Assembly: GCA_018268545.1 (NCBI GenBank) | Contig: JAFDWI010000099.1 | Span: forward strand, 1 to 19,913 | Reading direction: 5' to 3' | DNA from: Actinomycetota bacterium | GTDB lineage: Bacteria > Actinomycetota > Acidimicrobiia > Acidimicrobiales > Iamiaceae | Length of the DNA: 19,913 nt | Part shown: positions 1 through 8,616 of the stretch, piece after piece | How positions within the stretch are numbered: position 1 is the first letter of the stretch | How the letters are laid out: every line of letters begins with the position of its first letter | Position numbers and translations under genes: made by a program | Notes under the pieces: generated by a model | The model's input: the letters and a program-made list of their open reading frames with translations, nothing else | Database searches by the model: none | Told to the model about the DNA's origin: nothing

Positions 1-1324
1 CCGCGACGATCCGGCTGTGCACGGCCGGCGGAATCCGAGCGTTCCACGACCACCCGGCGCCACCGGGTTCCTTCGTACCCGCGACGACGTGCGGGCGGAG
101 CTGCGTGGTATCCATCCAGACGCTGGACACCGCGACATCGGGAAGGTTCGGCTCGGGCCGCCACGTCGCCGTGTACATCGCAGGGTGCGCGAACCGGGCG
201 TCACCGACAGGAACCCAGCGACCGTCGAAGGCTGCAGCAATCTCCGGGATCGCGGTGCCGACACTGCCGACAACGGCGACGGGGACCCGGACAGCCCGCG
301 GTCGCCGCGCAGTCGGCAGGTCGGACCGAGCATCGCCGAACGGATGACTCGCCTGCGTCGCCGACAGGGCTCCGGTGGACGGCCGTGCATAACGCGCATT
401 TTCCACCCAGTCGACGACGCCGCCTGCGCCGTTGTTCCGGAGCCAATCGGTCGTTCGCGTCGCGAAATCTGCAGACCCCGGATACCGTAGCGCGTCGACG
501 TAGGACCACGACACCGGCACGATCGCGATCACGATGAGCACGGCCGTCGTGCCCGAGGCGACCCGTGCCCGCGTCGACCACCGGCGCGCCTCCTTCGGCA
601 CGGGCCGAAGGCAAAGCCGAGCAGCGACCGTTCCCCACGCCGCGCCGAGTGCCGCTCCGGCGATGACATCGGTGGCCCAGTGGACACCGAGCACCAAGCG
701 GGACAATGGCACCGTGACTGCCACGACACCGATCGCGGGCACCGCGACGCGCTGCGATGCCCGTGCGGCGTACTTTGCGAGAACCACCACACACGCGGCG
801 AGGATCGCCCACCCGACGAGGGTGTGCGACGACGGGAACGAGAAGCCCGATGCGCCCACCGAGCCGACCACCCGCGGCGGCCGAGGGCGCGTGAACATCG
901 CCTTGAGGACCTTCGCGGCAACCGCAGCACCGAGCCCCGCCGTTGCGATGGCGCCCAGGACAACCGGCAGGACGCGCCGACCACGAGCGTCGTCCCCAAT
1001 GGTGAGGACGACAACGATCGCAACGACGACGACGAGGCCGATGACGGGAAGCAGACTCGAGAGGCCAGCGGGCACGAGGGGCCCATGGGCCGCGAAGAAC
1101 CCCGCTATGCGTTCGTCGATCGGCCGGGACGGCCCGACGCCCGAAGGCCCCACGACGAGGTAGCCGATGACAGAACCAGCGACGAGCACGGCCGTCCATG
1201 CGCCGGCAAGGGCAACGAGTCGGGCGGCGATCGCTCGGAGTCGTCCGATCTCACGAATCGCCGACGCACGGGCGGACACGCTGGCCTCGTAGACATCGGG
1301 GCCGACGGTCACCATGGGGTGCAT
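1..1324 (-). CDS. PAP2-family membrane phosphatase fused to a phosphodiester-glycosidase-like domain (partial, C-terminus off left edge)
   Basis: The minus-strand frame is open from the left edge to an upstream stop at 1442-1444, giving 441 visible codons from ATG 1324; ATG 1315 is an alternative and neither has a clear Shine-Dalgarno. All three PAP2 phosphatase motifs are present: K-x6-RP (KAMFTRPRP, residues 141-149), PSSH (164-167) and SR-x5-H-x3-D (SRLVLGVHWATD, 208-219). Hydrophobic helices flank them, including one near 262-275 (VLIVIAIVPVSWSYV). The family dephosphorylates lipid phosphates at the membrane. After the last helix the chain becomes soluble. From about residue 345 it resembles actinobacterial NAGPA-type phosphodiester glycosidases (RWVPVGDARF, then LRPHVVAGTKEPGG), and the core of that domain lies beyond the edge. 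The PAP2 call is firm; the second domain is recognised from sequence character only. Confidence 0.85.
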   Translation of the reverse strand, partial: MHPMVTVGPDVYEASVSARASAIREIGRLRAIAARLVALAGAWTAVLVAGSVIGYLVVGPSGVGPSRPIDERIAGFFAAHGPLVPAGLSSLLPVIGLVVVVAIVVVLTIGDDARGRRVLPVVLGAIATAGLGAAVAAKVLKAMFTRPRPPRVVGSVGASGFSFPSSHTLVGWAILAACVVVLAKYAARASQRVAVPAIGVVAVTVPLSRLVLGVHWATDVIAGAALGAAWGTVAARLCLRPVPKEARRWSTRARVASGTTAVLIVIAIVPVSWSYVDALRYPGSADFATRTTDWLRNNGAGGVVDWVENARYARPSTGALSATQASHPFGDARSDLPTARRPRAVRVPVAVVGSVGTAIPEIAAAFDGRWVPVGDARFAHPAMYTATWRPEPNLPDVAVSSVWMDTTQLRPHVVAGTKEPGGAGWSWNARIPPAVHSRIVA

Positions 1325-1441
1325 GATGCGCGATTCGCGCTGAATGCAGGCTGAACGTTCGCGAGGAGGGCGATCCGATGCGCGCCGGGTCGGGCGGCGT
1401 TGCGTCACCCGACGGGCGACACCCTCGCCATCGGGGCACGA

Positions 1442-1648
1442 TCAGTGACTCGTGCTGAGGTCCCCCGAATGGTAGATCTTGCGGCAGTGGCGTCGAGCCA
1501 GGAACTTCGGCCCGAAATAGCGGTGTTCGACGGTCCAACCGACGCCGACGACGACGATGCGCCATCGCCATGCTCGGACGTGGTCCATGTCGACCTCGAC
1601 GATCTGCTTGGACTTCGTGGGGCTTGCTCGGTGCTTCGTTTCGGGCAT
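1442..1648 (-). CDS. small basic hypothetical protein (doubtful)
   Basis: A 68-residue ORF, ATG 1648 to TGA 1442, lies between the phosphatase and the glucosidase on the same strand. It is rich in Arg, His and Trp, with a central WRWRIVVVGVGW stretch followed by HRYFGPKFLARRHCRKIY. Its third codon positions are about 80% G/C, like the neighbouring genes, while the overlapping frames score lower or look like repetitive Ser/Arg shadows. I see no Shine-Dalgarno before the ATG. A GGGAGG followed by a GTG at 1713 exists in another frame, but that frame's product is low-complexity. I do not recognise a family. It may be a small protein gene or simply an open intergenic frame. Confidence 0.35.
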   Translation of the reverse strand: MPETKHRASPTKSKQIVEVDMDHVRAWRWRIVVVGVGWTVEHRYFGPKFLARRHCRKIYHSGDLSTSH

Positions 1649-1790
1649 TCGATCGAGCGTCGGGTCGGGACCGCGCCAGCACGGTCGAGCGGAAACCGCG
1701 ACCGGTTCGTCACGGCGAACCCTCCCGAGTCCGTAAGTGTACGAGCGATCCGGCCACTCGCGTCGCGATCCACCCGATCCCGGTACGTGC

Positions 1791-4097
1791 TCAGCCGGAG
1801 GCGTTCACGCGATCGACGAGCTGCACGAGGTCATCTTGTGTGAACGAACCGCCGAGCATCGGGATAAGGCGGCGCAACGGGAACTGGCTGATCACCTTGA
1901 TCGTCCCCTCATCAGCGAGCAGCGGTGTCAGGTCGCCGAGCGGGCTCGAACGGAGTTGCTCGACCAACACGTCATGGCCGATCGGATGCGCCAACCACTC
2001 CCCCAGACTGGAGTAGTCGTCCAGCGGCGCTGCCGTCGCAGCCCCGGGAATCGTCACCGTTTCAGCGAGCGGGAGATCCCTCGACGACGCGCCGACCTCG
2101 ATGCCGTACACGCCCGGATCGAACACCCAGTCATGGGCCCGCACCGACCACCGCGCGAGGTCTCGTCGGGTCAGCGCGAAGTTCACCCGCTCCGCAGCGC
2201 CCGGAGCGAGCGCGACCTTGGCGAACGCACGGAGTTCGTGCACCGGGCGGACCACGAGTGCATCCTTCGGGGCCACGTACACCTGCACGACTTCGGCTCC
2301 GGCGACCGACCCGGTGTTCGTCACCGTTGCGGCGATCTCGACCACCGGTTCGTCGAGCGCGACGTCGATCCCGTCGTCGAGGACATCGACGGTGAGGTCC
2401 GAATACGCAAACGTCGTGTAGGACAAACCGTGACCGAAGGGGAATGCGACCGACACCTCCGCCGAATCGAAGTGCCGGTAGCCGACGAAGAGCCCCTCGC
2501 CGTAACGCACATGACGATCCTCACCGGGGAAGTTGTGACGCGCCGGCGTGTCGGCGAGACGGTGCGGGATCGATTCGGTCAACTTGCCCGACGGGTTCAC
2601 CGCCCCGGAGAGCAGATCGGCGACCGCGGTCCCCGACGCCTGACCACCCAGCCAACACTCGAGGATCGCCGCGACCGACGACGCGAACGCATCGACGGCC
2701 ACGACGCCACCGTTCGCGAGGACGACGGTCGCATCGGACCGCAGGCGTGCGATCGCGTCGATCACCTCGAGCTGGCATGCGGGAAGGTCCAGGTCGACCC
2801 GATCGAAGCCTTCGGACTCGTACGGGCCCGGGAGCCCGGCGAAGATCACGACCGCATCGGCATCGGTCGCGGTGGCGATCGCCTCCGCCACGAGCGACGC
2901 TGCTTCGGAATCGGTCACTTCATCGTCGAGGCGATACCCCGGCGCGAACCGAACGTCGACCTCGGGTCCGAACGCAACCTCGAGCGCGCGAAGCGCATCG
3001 TCGACGCGCGTCGGGTTCACCTGGGATGATCCCGCTCCCTGGTAGCGGGGCGTCCGGGCCAGTTCTCCGATGACGGCAACCCGTTGACCCGCAGCCGGAC
3101 GCAAGGGCAGCACCCCACCGTCGTTCTGCAACAACACCGCGCCTTCGCCGGCCGCGGCGCGTGCGATCGCGTGGTGCGCATCGACGTCGAAGGCCACAGC
3201 ACTCGCGGTGCGCGGCGCATGGTCGACCAGTTGGAGGACCCGCCGCACCGCGGTGTCCACGTCGGCGACATCGAGCGAGCCGTCACGCACCGCGGCGACG
3301 ATCGACGCGGCACTCGCACCGCCAGACGACGGCATCTCGAGATCGAGGCCCGCAGCCACCGACGCGACCGGATCGTCGACCGCGCCCCAGTCCGAGACGA
3401 CCAGGCCTTCGAAACCCCACGCTTCGCGCAACACCTCGGTGAGCAGCCACCGGTCACTTGCCGCATAGGTGCCGTTGATCCGGTTGTAGGAGCACATCAC
3501 CGTCCACGGCTGCGCGTCGCGGACCACCGGTTCGAACGCCGCCAGGTAGATCTCGCGCAACGTCCGTTCGTCGACGTCGGCGCTCACCCGCAACCGGTCG
3601 GTCTCCTGGTTGTTCACCGCGAAGTGCTTCAGTGATGCGCCGACACCGGTCGACTGCAATCCGTCGACCCATGCCGTACCCATCGTCGATGCGACGAGAG
3701 GATCTTCGGAGTAGTACTCGAAGTTCCGACCGCACAGCGGCGAACGCTTGATGTTGACCCCTGGGCCGAGCACGACCGCGAGACCCGCACTGCGCGCCTC
3801 GACACCGATCGCTTCTCCGACCCGGCGGACCATCTCGACGTTCCACGTCGATCCCAGGGTGACCGCGGGCGGGAAGCACGTGGCCGGGTCGGAGGAGTCG
3901 ATGCCGAGGTGGTCGCCACCGTCGCGCTGGACCCGCAACCCGTGCGGCCCGTCGGACACCGCGATCGCCGGGACCCCGAGGCGTTCCACCGCGCGGGTGT
4001 GCCAGAAACCCGAACCCGAACACAGGGCGGCCTTCTCCTCGACCGTCAGCTCGCCGAGCAGGTGGTCGATGGCGAGTCGTCCGGTGTCCCCGTCCAT
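1791..4097 (-). CDS. GH3-family beta-glucosidase
   Basis: This glycoside hydrolase family 3 enzyme has 768 residues from ATG 4097. A frame continues upstream to 4160, but that extension is Arg-rich and unlike the family. The N-terminal TIM barrel shows SDGPHGLR, the KHF / NNQETDR substrate-binding segment (about 157-168) and the nucleophile motif VVSDWGA with Asp236. The second alpha/beta domain carries ESEGFDR (about 427-432), where GH3 beta-glucosidases hold the acid/base Glu. A fibronectin-III-like domain follows, then a C-terminal tail of about 85 residues (from LDDYSSLGEWLAHPIGHD) as in many actinobacterial GH3 enzymes. No signal peptide is seen, so it probably acts in the cytoplasm on imported beta-glucosides. 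No Shine-Dalgarno precedes the ATG; a TAGCGT -10 box lies 8 bp upstream, suggesting a leaderless transcript. The exact sugar specificity cannot be read. Confidence 0.92.
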   Translation of the reverse strand: MDGDTGRLAIDHLLGELTVEEKAALCSGSGFWHTRAVERLGVPAIAVSDGPHGLRVQRDGGDHLGIDSSDPATCFPPAVTLGSTWNVEMVRRVGEAIGVEARSAGLAVVLGPGVNIKRSPLCGRNFEYYSEDPLVASTMGTAWVDGLQSTGVGASLKHFAVNNQETDRLRVSADVDERTLREIYLAAFEPVVRDAQPWTVMCSYNRINGTYAASDRWLLTEVLREAWGFEGLVVSDWGAVDDPVASVAAGLDLEMPSSGGASAASIVAAVRDGSLDVADVDTAVRRVLQLVDHAPRTASAVAFDVDAHHAIARAAAGEGAVLLQNDGGVLPLRPAAGQRVAVIGELARTPRYQGAGSSQVNPTRVDDALRALEVAFGPEVDVRFAPGYRLDDEVTDSEAASLVAEAIATATDADAVVIFAGLPGPYESEGFDRVDLDLPACQLEVIDAIARLRSDATVVLANGGVVAVDAFASSVAAILECWLGGQASGTAVADLLSGAVNPSGKLTESIPHRLADTPARHNFPGEDRHVRYGEGLFVGYRHFDSAEVSVAFPFGHGLSYTTFAYSDLTVDVLDDGIDVALDEPVVEIAATVTNTGSVAGAEVVQVYVAPKDALVVRPVHELRAFAKVALAPGAAERVNFALTRRDLARWSVRAHDWVFDPGVYGIEVGASSRDLPLAETVTIPGAATAAPLDDYSSLGEWLAHPIGHDVLVEQLRSSPLGDLTPLLADEGTIKVISQFPLRRLIPMLGGSFTQDDLVQLVDRVNASG

Positions 4098-4105
4098 GGC
4101 CGGGG

Positions 4106-4111
4106 ACGCTA
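4106..4111 (-). promoter_or_regulatory. candidate -10 box for the GH3 gene (leaderless start)
   Basis: TAGCGT on the minus strand fits the actinobacterial TAnnnT -10 pattern and ends 8 bp before the ATG at 4097. Transcription would begin at or just before the start codon, consistent with the missing Shine-Dalgarno. No convincing -35 was found. Confidence 0.35.
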
Positions 4112-4183
4112 ACCCGCGCCGCCGGCCGACGCGACACGGCACACGGCCGATGTGCAACACGAGCGGCGCCCGTCACCCGCGTC

Positions 4184-4189
4184 TACGAT
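4184..4189 (+). promoter_or_regulatory. candidate -10 box for the lipoprotein gene
   Basis: TACGAT matches TAnnnT and lies 29 bp before the ATG, leaving a short leader that contains the strong AAGGAGGG ribosome binding site at 4208-4215. The -35 region is weak. Confidence 0.3.
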
Positions 4190-4218
4190 CGGGCACCGCA
4201 CGCAACCAAGGAGGGAAC

Positions 4219-4782
4219 ATGACGCGACATCGGGTTTTCACCACCACCGTCCGGTCGGTGCTTCTGGGCGTGGTCGTGACTGGTCTGGTCGGGTGCAGCT
4301 CGAGCGGGAAGAACCTCGGAGTGTCGGTGCGCACACTCCCGGCGGTGGCCACGACCGCGTCGACGTCGACCTCGACGACGGCCCCCGCAACGACGACGCC
4401 ACCGGTCCCCCAGACCGCGCCCCAGACGAATCCGCCCGTCACGCCACCGGCCACGAACGCAGCACCCCCCTCTCCTCCCGACGGCGTGCCGATGAACTCC
4501 TGGGTCGTGATGCTCGGCGCCGCAAACACCCAGGCGCAGGCACAACAGCGAGTGTCCGATGTGAGCAACGTCGCACCGGATGCCTCGATCGTGAATTCCT
4601 CGTCGATCGCGAGCCTCAATCCCGGGTGGTGGGTCATCTACACCGGGTCGTTCTCGTCCGGCCAGGACGCGATCAACGCGTGCCTGTCGATGGGCTTCAC
4701 AACCCGCCACGACTGCTATGCGGCCTACTTTTCGGAGAACACCTCTGATCGGGGCACGCGCATGTATCCCGACGGCAACTGA
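4219..4782 (+). CDS. secreted lipoprotein with Thr/Pro linker and SPOR-like C-terminal domain
   Basis: The 187-residue protein starts at ATG 4219 behind a strong AAGGAGGG (spacing 3 bp); the frame extends further upstream but without a better start. Residues 1-25 form a signal peptide (Arg/His start, LLGVVVTGL core) ending in the lipobox LVGC, so Cys26 should be lipidated and the protein anchored outside the cytoplasmic membrane. Residues 40-93 are a low-complexity Thr/Ser/Pro/Ala linker. Residues 94-175 (MNSWVVMLG, then PGWWVIYTGSF) have the beta-alpha-beta spacing of SPOR domains, which bind denuded peptidoglycan glycan strands. The SPOR assignment is by pattern and is tentative. Its last 58 bp overlap the end of the convergent ECF S-component gene. 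It is divergent from the glucosidase and has no obvious functional link to it. Confidence 0.85.
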   Translation: MTRHRVFTTTVRSVLLGVVVTGLVGCSSSGKNLGVSVRTLPAVATTASTSTSTTAPATTTPPVPQTAPQTNPPVTPPATNAAPPSPPDGVPMNSWVVMLGAANTQAQAQQRVSDVSNVAPDASIVNSSSIASLNPGWWVIYTGSFSSGQDAINACLSMGFTTRHDCYAAYFSENTSDRGTRMYPDGN

Positions 4783-5648
4783 TCGCGCCCGACCGGCGGG
4801 CTCGCGCCGTCATCCGCCGGTCGGAACTCGACCGGCGCGGTGAACGCCGCTCGTCGTCCCGCGCGTCGGAGTGCGGCCAGGATCGCCGAACCGGTCAGCG
4901 CGATCGCCACCGCGGTCGTCAATGCCCGCAGCGTGTCCCAGCCGAGCGACGTCACCGAGTCGAACACCAGATAGCGCCGAAGGTTGAACCAGTTCGCGGC
5001 GCCCGGGACGTACGCGGTGGTGCTGCCCGGATCGACCACGAACGGCCAGAACGACAGGTTCAACAGCAGTCCGTAGACGTACGACGCGGCAAATCCGTAG
5101 GCCGCCAACAAAACGATCTCGCGCCGTCCCCGACAACGTGGCAACAGCCCGGCACCCAACCCGACGAACGCGGCGCCGAACATCTGGTACGGCAACCACG
5201 GCCCGACGCCGCCGGTGATGATCGCGGATGCGAACAGGCTCGTGCACCCCAGCAGGAACCCGAAACCCGGGCCGAACACGCGCCCCGCGAGCACCAGCAG
5301 GAAGAACACCAACTCGATACCTGCGGTTCCCGCGCCGAGCGGCCGGAGCCCGGCATTGATCGCCGACAACACCCCCAGCAATGCCAGGGCCTTGGCGTCG
5401 ATCCCACCTTCGGACATCTGCGCGACACCCACGCCGAGCACCAGCAGGAGCAGCACGCCGAACACGAGCGGCGCAATCGACGTGTCGCCGACAGATCGGG
5501 TGTCGATGAGGAACGGCCAACAGAACGCGACGATGCCGAGTGCGGACGCGCCGACCAACGCGACCCGCGACCAACCACCCAGGGGAATGACGATCGCATC
5601 GCCCGAACGAGCTCCACCCGAACGCAGCGGCCGAACCCGGCCGGTCAT
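4725..5648 (-). CDS. ECF transporter S component, predicted cobalamin/corrinoid-specific (CbrT-like)
   Basis: This 307-residue integral membrane protein begins at ATG 5648, overlapping the ATPase stop as ATGA, so translation is coupled. It has about six to seven hydrophobic segments: near 27-47, 57-77, 84-105, 112-145, 147-170, 178-206 and 235-259. The amphipathic loops and Gly-rich GRVFGPGFGFLLG stretch are typical of ECF substrate-binding S components. S components capture a vitamin and dock on the EcfT/ATPase energy module encoded just upstream. Because a cobalamin riboswitch precedes the operon, the substrate is inferred to be B12 or a precursor, as for CbrT-family transporters; the S component alone would not settle this. 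The hydrophilic C-terminal tail of about 45 residues overlaps the convergent lipoprotein gene by 58 bp. Confidence 0.85.
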   Translation of the reverse strand: MTGRVRPLRSGGARSGDAIVIPLGGWSRVALVGASALGIVAFCWPFLIDTRSVGDTSIAPLVFGVLLLLVLGVGVAQMSEGGIDAKALALLGVLSAINAGLRPLGAGTAGIELVFFLLVLAGRVFGPGFGFLLGCTSLFASAIITGGVGPWLPYQMFGAAFVGLGAGLLPRCRGRREIVLLAAYGFAASYVYGLLLNLSFWPFVVDPGSTTAYVPGAANWFNLRRYLVFDSVTSLGWDTLRALTTAVAIALTGSAILAALRRAGRRAAFTAPVEFRPADDGASPPVGRDQLPSGYMRVPRSEVFSEK

Positions 5649-7291
5649 CGCACCTCACCGATCCCCTCGAGCGAAGCGGCCACCTGGTCGACCGTCAGGT
5701 ACGGATCGGGTCGCAGTATCTTTGCGACCTGGGGAGCGAAGGCGGGCGACGACACCACGACGTCCTCACAGGGCCCGTCGGCGACGACGGCACCCTCGGC
5801 CACGAGCACGACCCGGTCGGCGACCCGGGCGACGAACTCGACGTCGTGGGTTGCGATCATGATCGAACGACCTTGCGCGGCGAGGCCGTCGAGGACGTCG
5901 GCGAGCCGCCGCTTCGCGCCGTAGTCGAGGCCACGGGTCGGTTCGTCGAGCAGTACCACCGGCGGCGACGGTGCGATCTGGATCGCAAGCACGAGCGTCA
6001 ACTTCTGCCCCTCGGACAGGTCACGCGGATGGCACGTCGGAGCGATCCCCGGCGCGAGCCGACCGAGCAACTCGGCGGTACGACCAGCCGGGACACCGGA
6101 CTCGCGGTCGGCCTGTGCGCACTCCTCGGCGACGGAATCCAGGTACAGCAGATCCGACGGGGTCTGAGGGACGAGTGCGACATGGGCACGCGCGCCGCGC
6201 GGATCGAGAAGGCCCGGGTCTGCACCCGCGACGTCGACCGCTCCGGCGTCCCGCGGTCCGGAACCTTGGAGCGCCCACAGCAGCGACGACTTCCCCGACC
6301 CGTTTCGGCCCATCAGGGCCGTGATCGAACCGGCATCGAGTGAGAGGTCGACTCCGGCGACCGCGACGAGGTCGCCGTAGCGCACGACGATCCCGCGTGC
6401 CGACAAGGCCGCGTGCCCCGTCGATCGGTCCGCCCGATGCGCGACCCGGCGCGCCCCGCCACGACCCGGCACGGGACGGCCGGCCAGCCGCTCACGAAGC
6501 TCGGGTGCACGTCGACGCGCGTCCCTGACGCTCGAGGGAAGCGGTTCCCATCCGGCGAGACGCCCCAATTCGACCACCGGGGGCGCGACGGGCGAGTCGG
6601 CCAACATCGCGGCGACCGGCCCGTGGGTGACCGAGCCGGTGCCGTCGAGCACGAGCATCGAGTCTGCATAGTGCACGACCCGTTCGAGGCGATGTTCGGC
6701 CATGAGCACGGTCAGACCGAGGTCGTGGACGAGGCGGGTGATCGCCGCGAGCACGTCCTCGGCCGCGGTCGGGTCCAACGCCGAGGTCGGTTCGTCGAGC
6801 ACGAGGACCGACGGCTGGGCGGCGAGGACCGACCCGATCGCGACCCGTTGCTGCTGGCCGCCCGACAGCTCTGCCAACGCCCGATCCCGAAGATCGGCGA
6901 GCCCGAGCACGTCGACGATCTCCTCGACCCGCTTGCGCATCGCCGAGGGCGGGACGGCCAACTGCTCCATGCAGTACGCGAGTTCTTCGGCGACGGTGTC
7001 GGTCACGAACCCGGCGAGCGGATCCTGGGCGACGACGCCGACGATGTCGGCGAGATCACGGGGATGGAACCGTGCGGTGTCGCGCCCGGCGACGGTGACC
7101 CGGCCGGCGAGCACACCACCGGTGAAACGTGGAACGAGCCCGTTGACGGCGCCGAGCAGGGTGGACTTGCCGGACCCGGTCGACCCGACGACCAGACACA
7201 GCTCACCCTCGGGAACCGAGAACGAGGCGTCGCACAGTGTCGGCACCGAGGCGCCGTCGTAGGTGACGGTGACCCGCTCGAAGTCGATCAC
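5645..7291 (-). CDS. ECF transporter energy-coupling ATPase, fused double ABC domain
   Basis: The 548-residue protein starts at GTG 7291, overlapping the T-component stop in a GTGA junction; an upstream in-frame ATG at 7693 would add an Arg-rich shadow inside the T gene. It contains two ABC ATPase domains in one chain. Domain 1 has Walker A GSTGSGKST (36-44), Q-loop Q89, signature LSGGQ (142-146), Walker B VLVLDEPT (163-169) and switch His200. Domain 2 has Walker A GRNGSGKSS (328-336), the degenerate signature LSEGQ (425-429), Walker B VVLLDEPT (445-452) and switch His482. A charged Arg-rich linker (about 255-295) separates them. The fusion replaces the separate EcfA1 and EcfA2 subunits and drives conformational change through the T component. 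Its place between T and S genes under a B12 riboswitch fits the CbrU role. Confidence 0.93.
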   Translation of the reverse strand: MIDFERVTVTYDGASVPTLCDASFSVPEGELCLVVGSTGSGKSTLLGAVNGLVPRFTGGVLAGRVTVAGRDTARFHPRDLADIVGVVAQDPLAGFVTDTVAEELAYCMEQLAVPPSAMRKRVEEIVDVLGLADLRDRALAELSGGQQQRVAIGSVLAAQPSVLVLDEPTSALDPTAAEDVLAAITRLVHDLGLTVLMAEHRLERVVHYADSMLVLDGTGSVTHGPVAAMLADSPVAPPVVELGRLAGWEPLPSSVRDARRRAPELRERLAGRPVPGRGGARRVAHRADRSTGHAALSARGIVVRYGDLVAVAGVDLSLDAGSITALMGRNGSGKSSLLWALQGSGPRDAGAVDVAGADPGLLDPRGARAHVALVPQTPSDLLYLDSVAEECAQADRESGVPAGRTAELLGRLAPGIAPTCHPRDLSEGQKLTLVLAIQIAPSPPVVLLDEPTRGLDYGAKRRLADVLDGLAAQGRSIMIATHDVEFVARVADRVVLVAEGAVVADGPCEDVVVSSPAFAPQVAKILRPDPYLTVDQVAASLEGIGEVR

Positions 7292-8541
7292 GCGGTCGCT
7301 CCGATCGGCGCGACGTCTCCGGATCGCCCCCGTGGATCCGATGCCCGGACCCTTCGCACCGGCGGCCGCGGTGCGGTGACTGCCGGGGTCGCCGCGAGCG
7401 CGACGGCGACCAGCGGCACGAGCGGAAGCGTCGGCCACCGGAGCGTCGCGACACCGAACTGCATGCCATGGATCGATCCTCCAGCCACGACGAACACCGC
7501 CGCGCAGACCACGCCGGCGAGCACGACGAGACTCTCGGGGACATCCCACGGGTCCGGTGCGTACGCCGTTCGCCGAACGCGACGCGACCCGGTCCACAAT
7601 CCGGCGGCACAGCACGTGACGCCGGCGAGGATCGCCGGCGTGGTGACCGCCGGTGCCGTCCCCCCGCCGAGCAACCCGAACACGCCGACGCACAGCGCAG
7701 CCAACCCGCCGAGCAGCAACGCGACCGTGAGGCGCCGGGTCGTCGGTGATGTCACCGACCGGCGCCCGTAACCGCGCGAATCCATCGCCGCGGCGAGCGC
7801 CAGAGAACGCTCCAACGCGTCGTGCAACACGGGCAGTGTGATGCTGCGTAACACCCGGAATCCCCGGTCCGCACCGCCGCGGAGGCGACGCGCTCGACGG
7901 ACCCGTTGCACCCCCGCGACGAGTTGTGGCGCGACCGTGATCGAGATGACGACCGCGACCCCGAGTTCCTCGAGCGCCCCCGGAAGGACCCGGAGCGCCC
8001 GTTTGGGGTTCGCGAGTGCGTTCGCCGCACCGATGCAGACGATGATCGTTGCGAGCCGCAGCCCGTCACACGCTGCGGCGACGACCGCCTCGCCACTGAC
8101 CGGGCCACCGAGCGTGATCCCGGCAGCCCAACGGGGCAGCGGGACGCGCGGGAGCGTGAACCACACGTGCGCGCCACCCATCGCTCCCCCACCCAACAAC
8201 CCGCGCGTCGCGACCCGGATCACGACGATGATCACACCGAAGAGCAGGTACCAGCGGAACGCCTTCGCCCAGGGCGCGGTGCCCCGACGACGCATCACGA
8301 CCAGGCCCGCCGCAGCGACGATCGCGAGCAGCAGGAAGGGGTTCGTGGTGCGACTCGCCGCGACCACGAGCCCGAGGGCCCAGATCCACCAGGCGATCGG
8401 GTGCAGATTGCGTGGCAGCCACGTCGTCGCGTGGCTCGTCGAGGCACGGTTCGACGAGGTTCGCTCCGGCGGTGTGCCACGCTCGGTCGACGCGACCGAC
8501 GACGAACCTCGCAGCGGCGGTGCGATCGGGTCGGCGGTCAT
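7288..8541 (-). CDS. ECF transporter T component (EcfT/CbiQ-like transmembrane subunit)
   Basis: The 417-residue protein starts at ATG 8541, preceded by GAGGAG 5 bp upstream (minus strand). The frame runs on to 9648 but the extra part is a shadow of the opposite gene and the riboswitch. A hydrophilic, Ser/Thr/Arg-rich N-terminus of about 45 residues is followed by membrane segments (about 48-62, 68-83, 97-111, 160-178, 195-212). Then come the two Arg motifs diagnostic of EcfT coupling helices, ARRLRG (217-222) and DSRGYG (254-259). More membrane segments follow in the C-terminal half, longer than a typical CbiQ of about 250 residues. EcfT links the S component to the ATPases. It is the first gene after the cobalamin riboswitch and overlaps the ATPase gene by 4 bp. 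Confidence 0.9.
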   Translation of the reverse strand: MTADPIAPPLRGSSSVASTERGTPPERTSSNRASTSHATTWLPRNLHPIAWWIWALGLVVAASRTTNPFLLLAIVAAAGLVVMRRRGTAPWAKAFRWYLLFGVIIVVIRVATRGLLGGGAMGGAHVWFTLPRVPLPRWAAGITLGGPVSGEAVVAAACDGLRLATIIVCIGAANALANPKRALRVLPGALEELGVAVVISITVAPQLVAGVQRVRRARRLRGGADRGFRVLRSITLPVLHDALERSLALAAAMDSRGYGRRSVTSPTTRRLTVALLLGGLAALCVGVFGLLGGGTAPAVTTPAILAGVTCCAAGLWTGSRRVRRTAYAPDPWDVPESLVVLAGVVCAAVFVVAGGSIHGMQFGVATLRWPTLPLVPLVAVALAATPAVTAPRPPVRRVRASDPRGRSGDVAPIGATA

Positions 8542-8616
8542 CGAACTCCTCGTCGAACGGGCATCGCCGCGGTTCGACATCGGGGGCGGAACGCCCGATG
8601 GTCGATCACGTCGGTG

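Noticed and set aside
201..1199. Long minus-strand ORF of 332 codons
   Set aside because: Arg/Gly/Cys-rich shadow of the PAP2 gene, which is read in a different minus frame and has all family motifs.
1737..3029. 430-codon plus-strand ORF antisense to the glucosidase
   Set aside because: Composition is His/Arg/Asp-rich with no domain; the opposite strand encodes an unmistakable GH3 enzyme.
3748..4218. In-frame N-terminal extension of the lipoprotein
   Set aside because: It would bury the signal peptide and lipobox; ATG 4219 has a near-perfect Shine-Dalgarno.
6413..7771. 452-codon plus-strand ORF antisense to the ECF genes
   Set aside because: A shadow of the ATPase and T-component genes; no recognisable motif or ribosome binding site.
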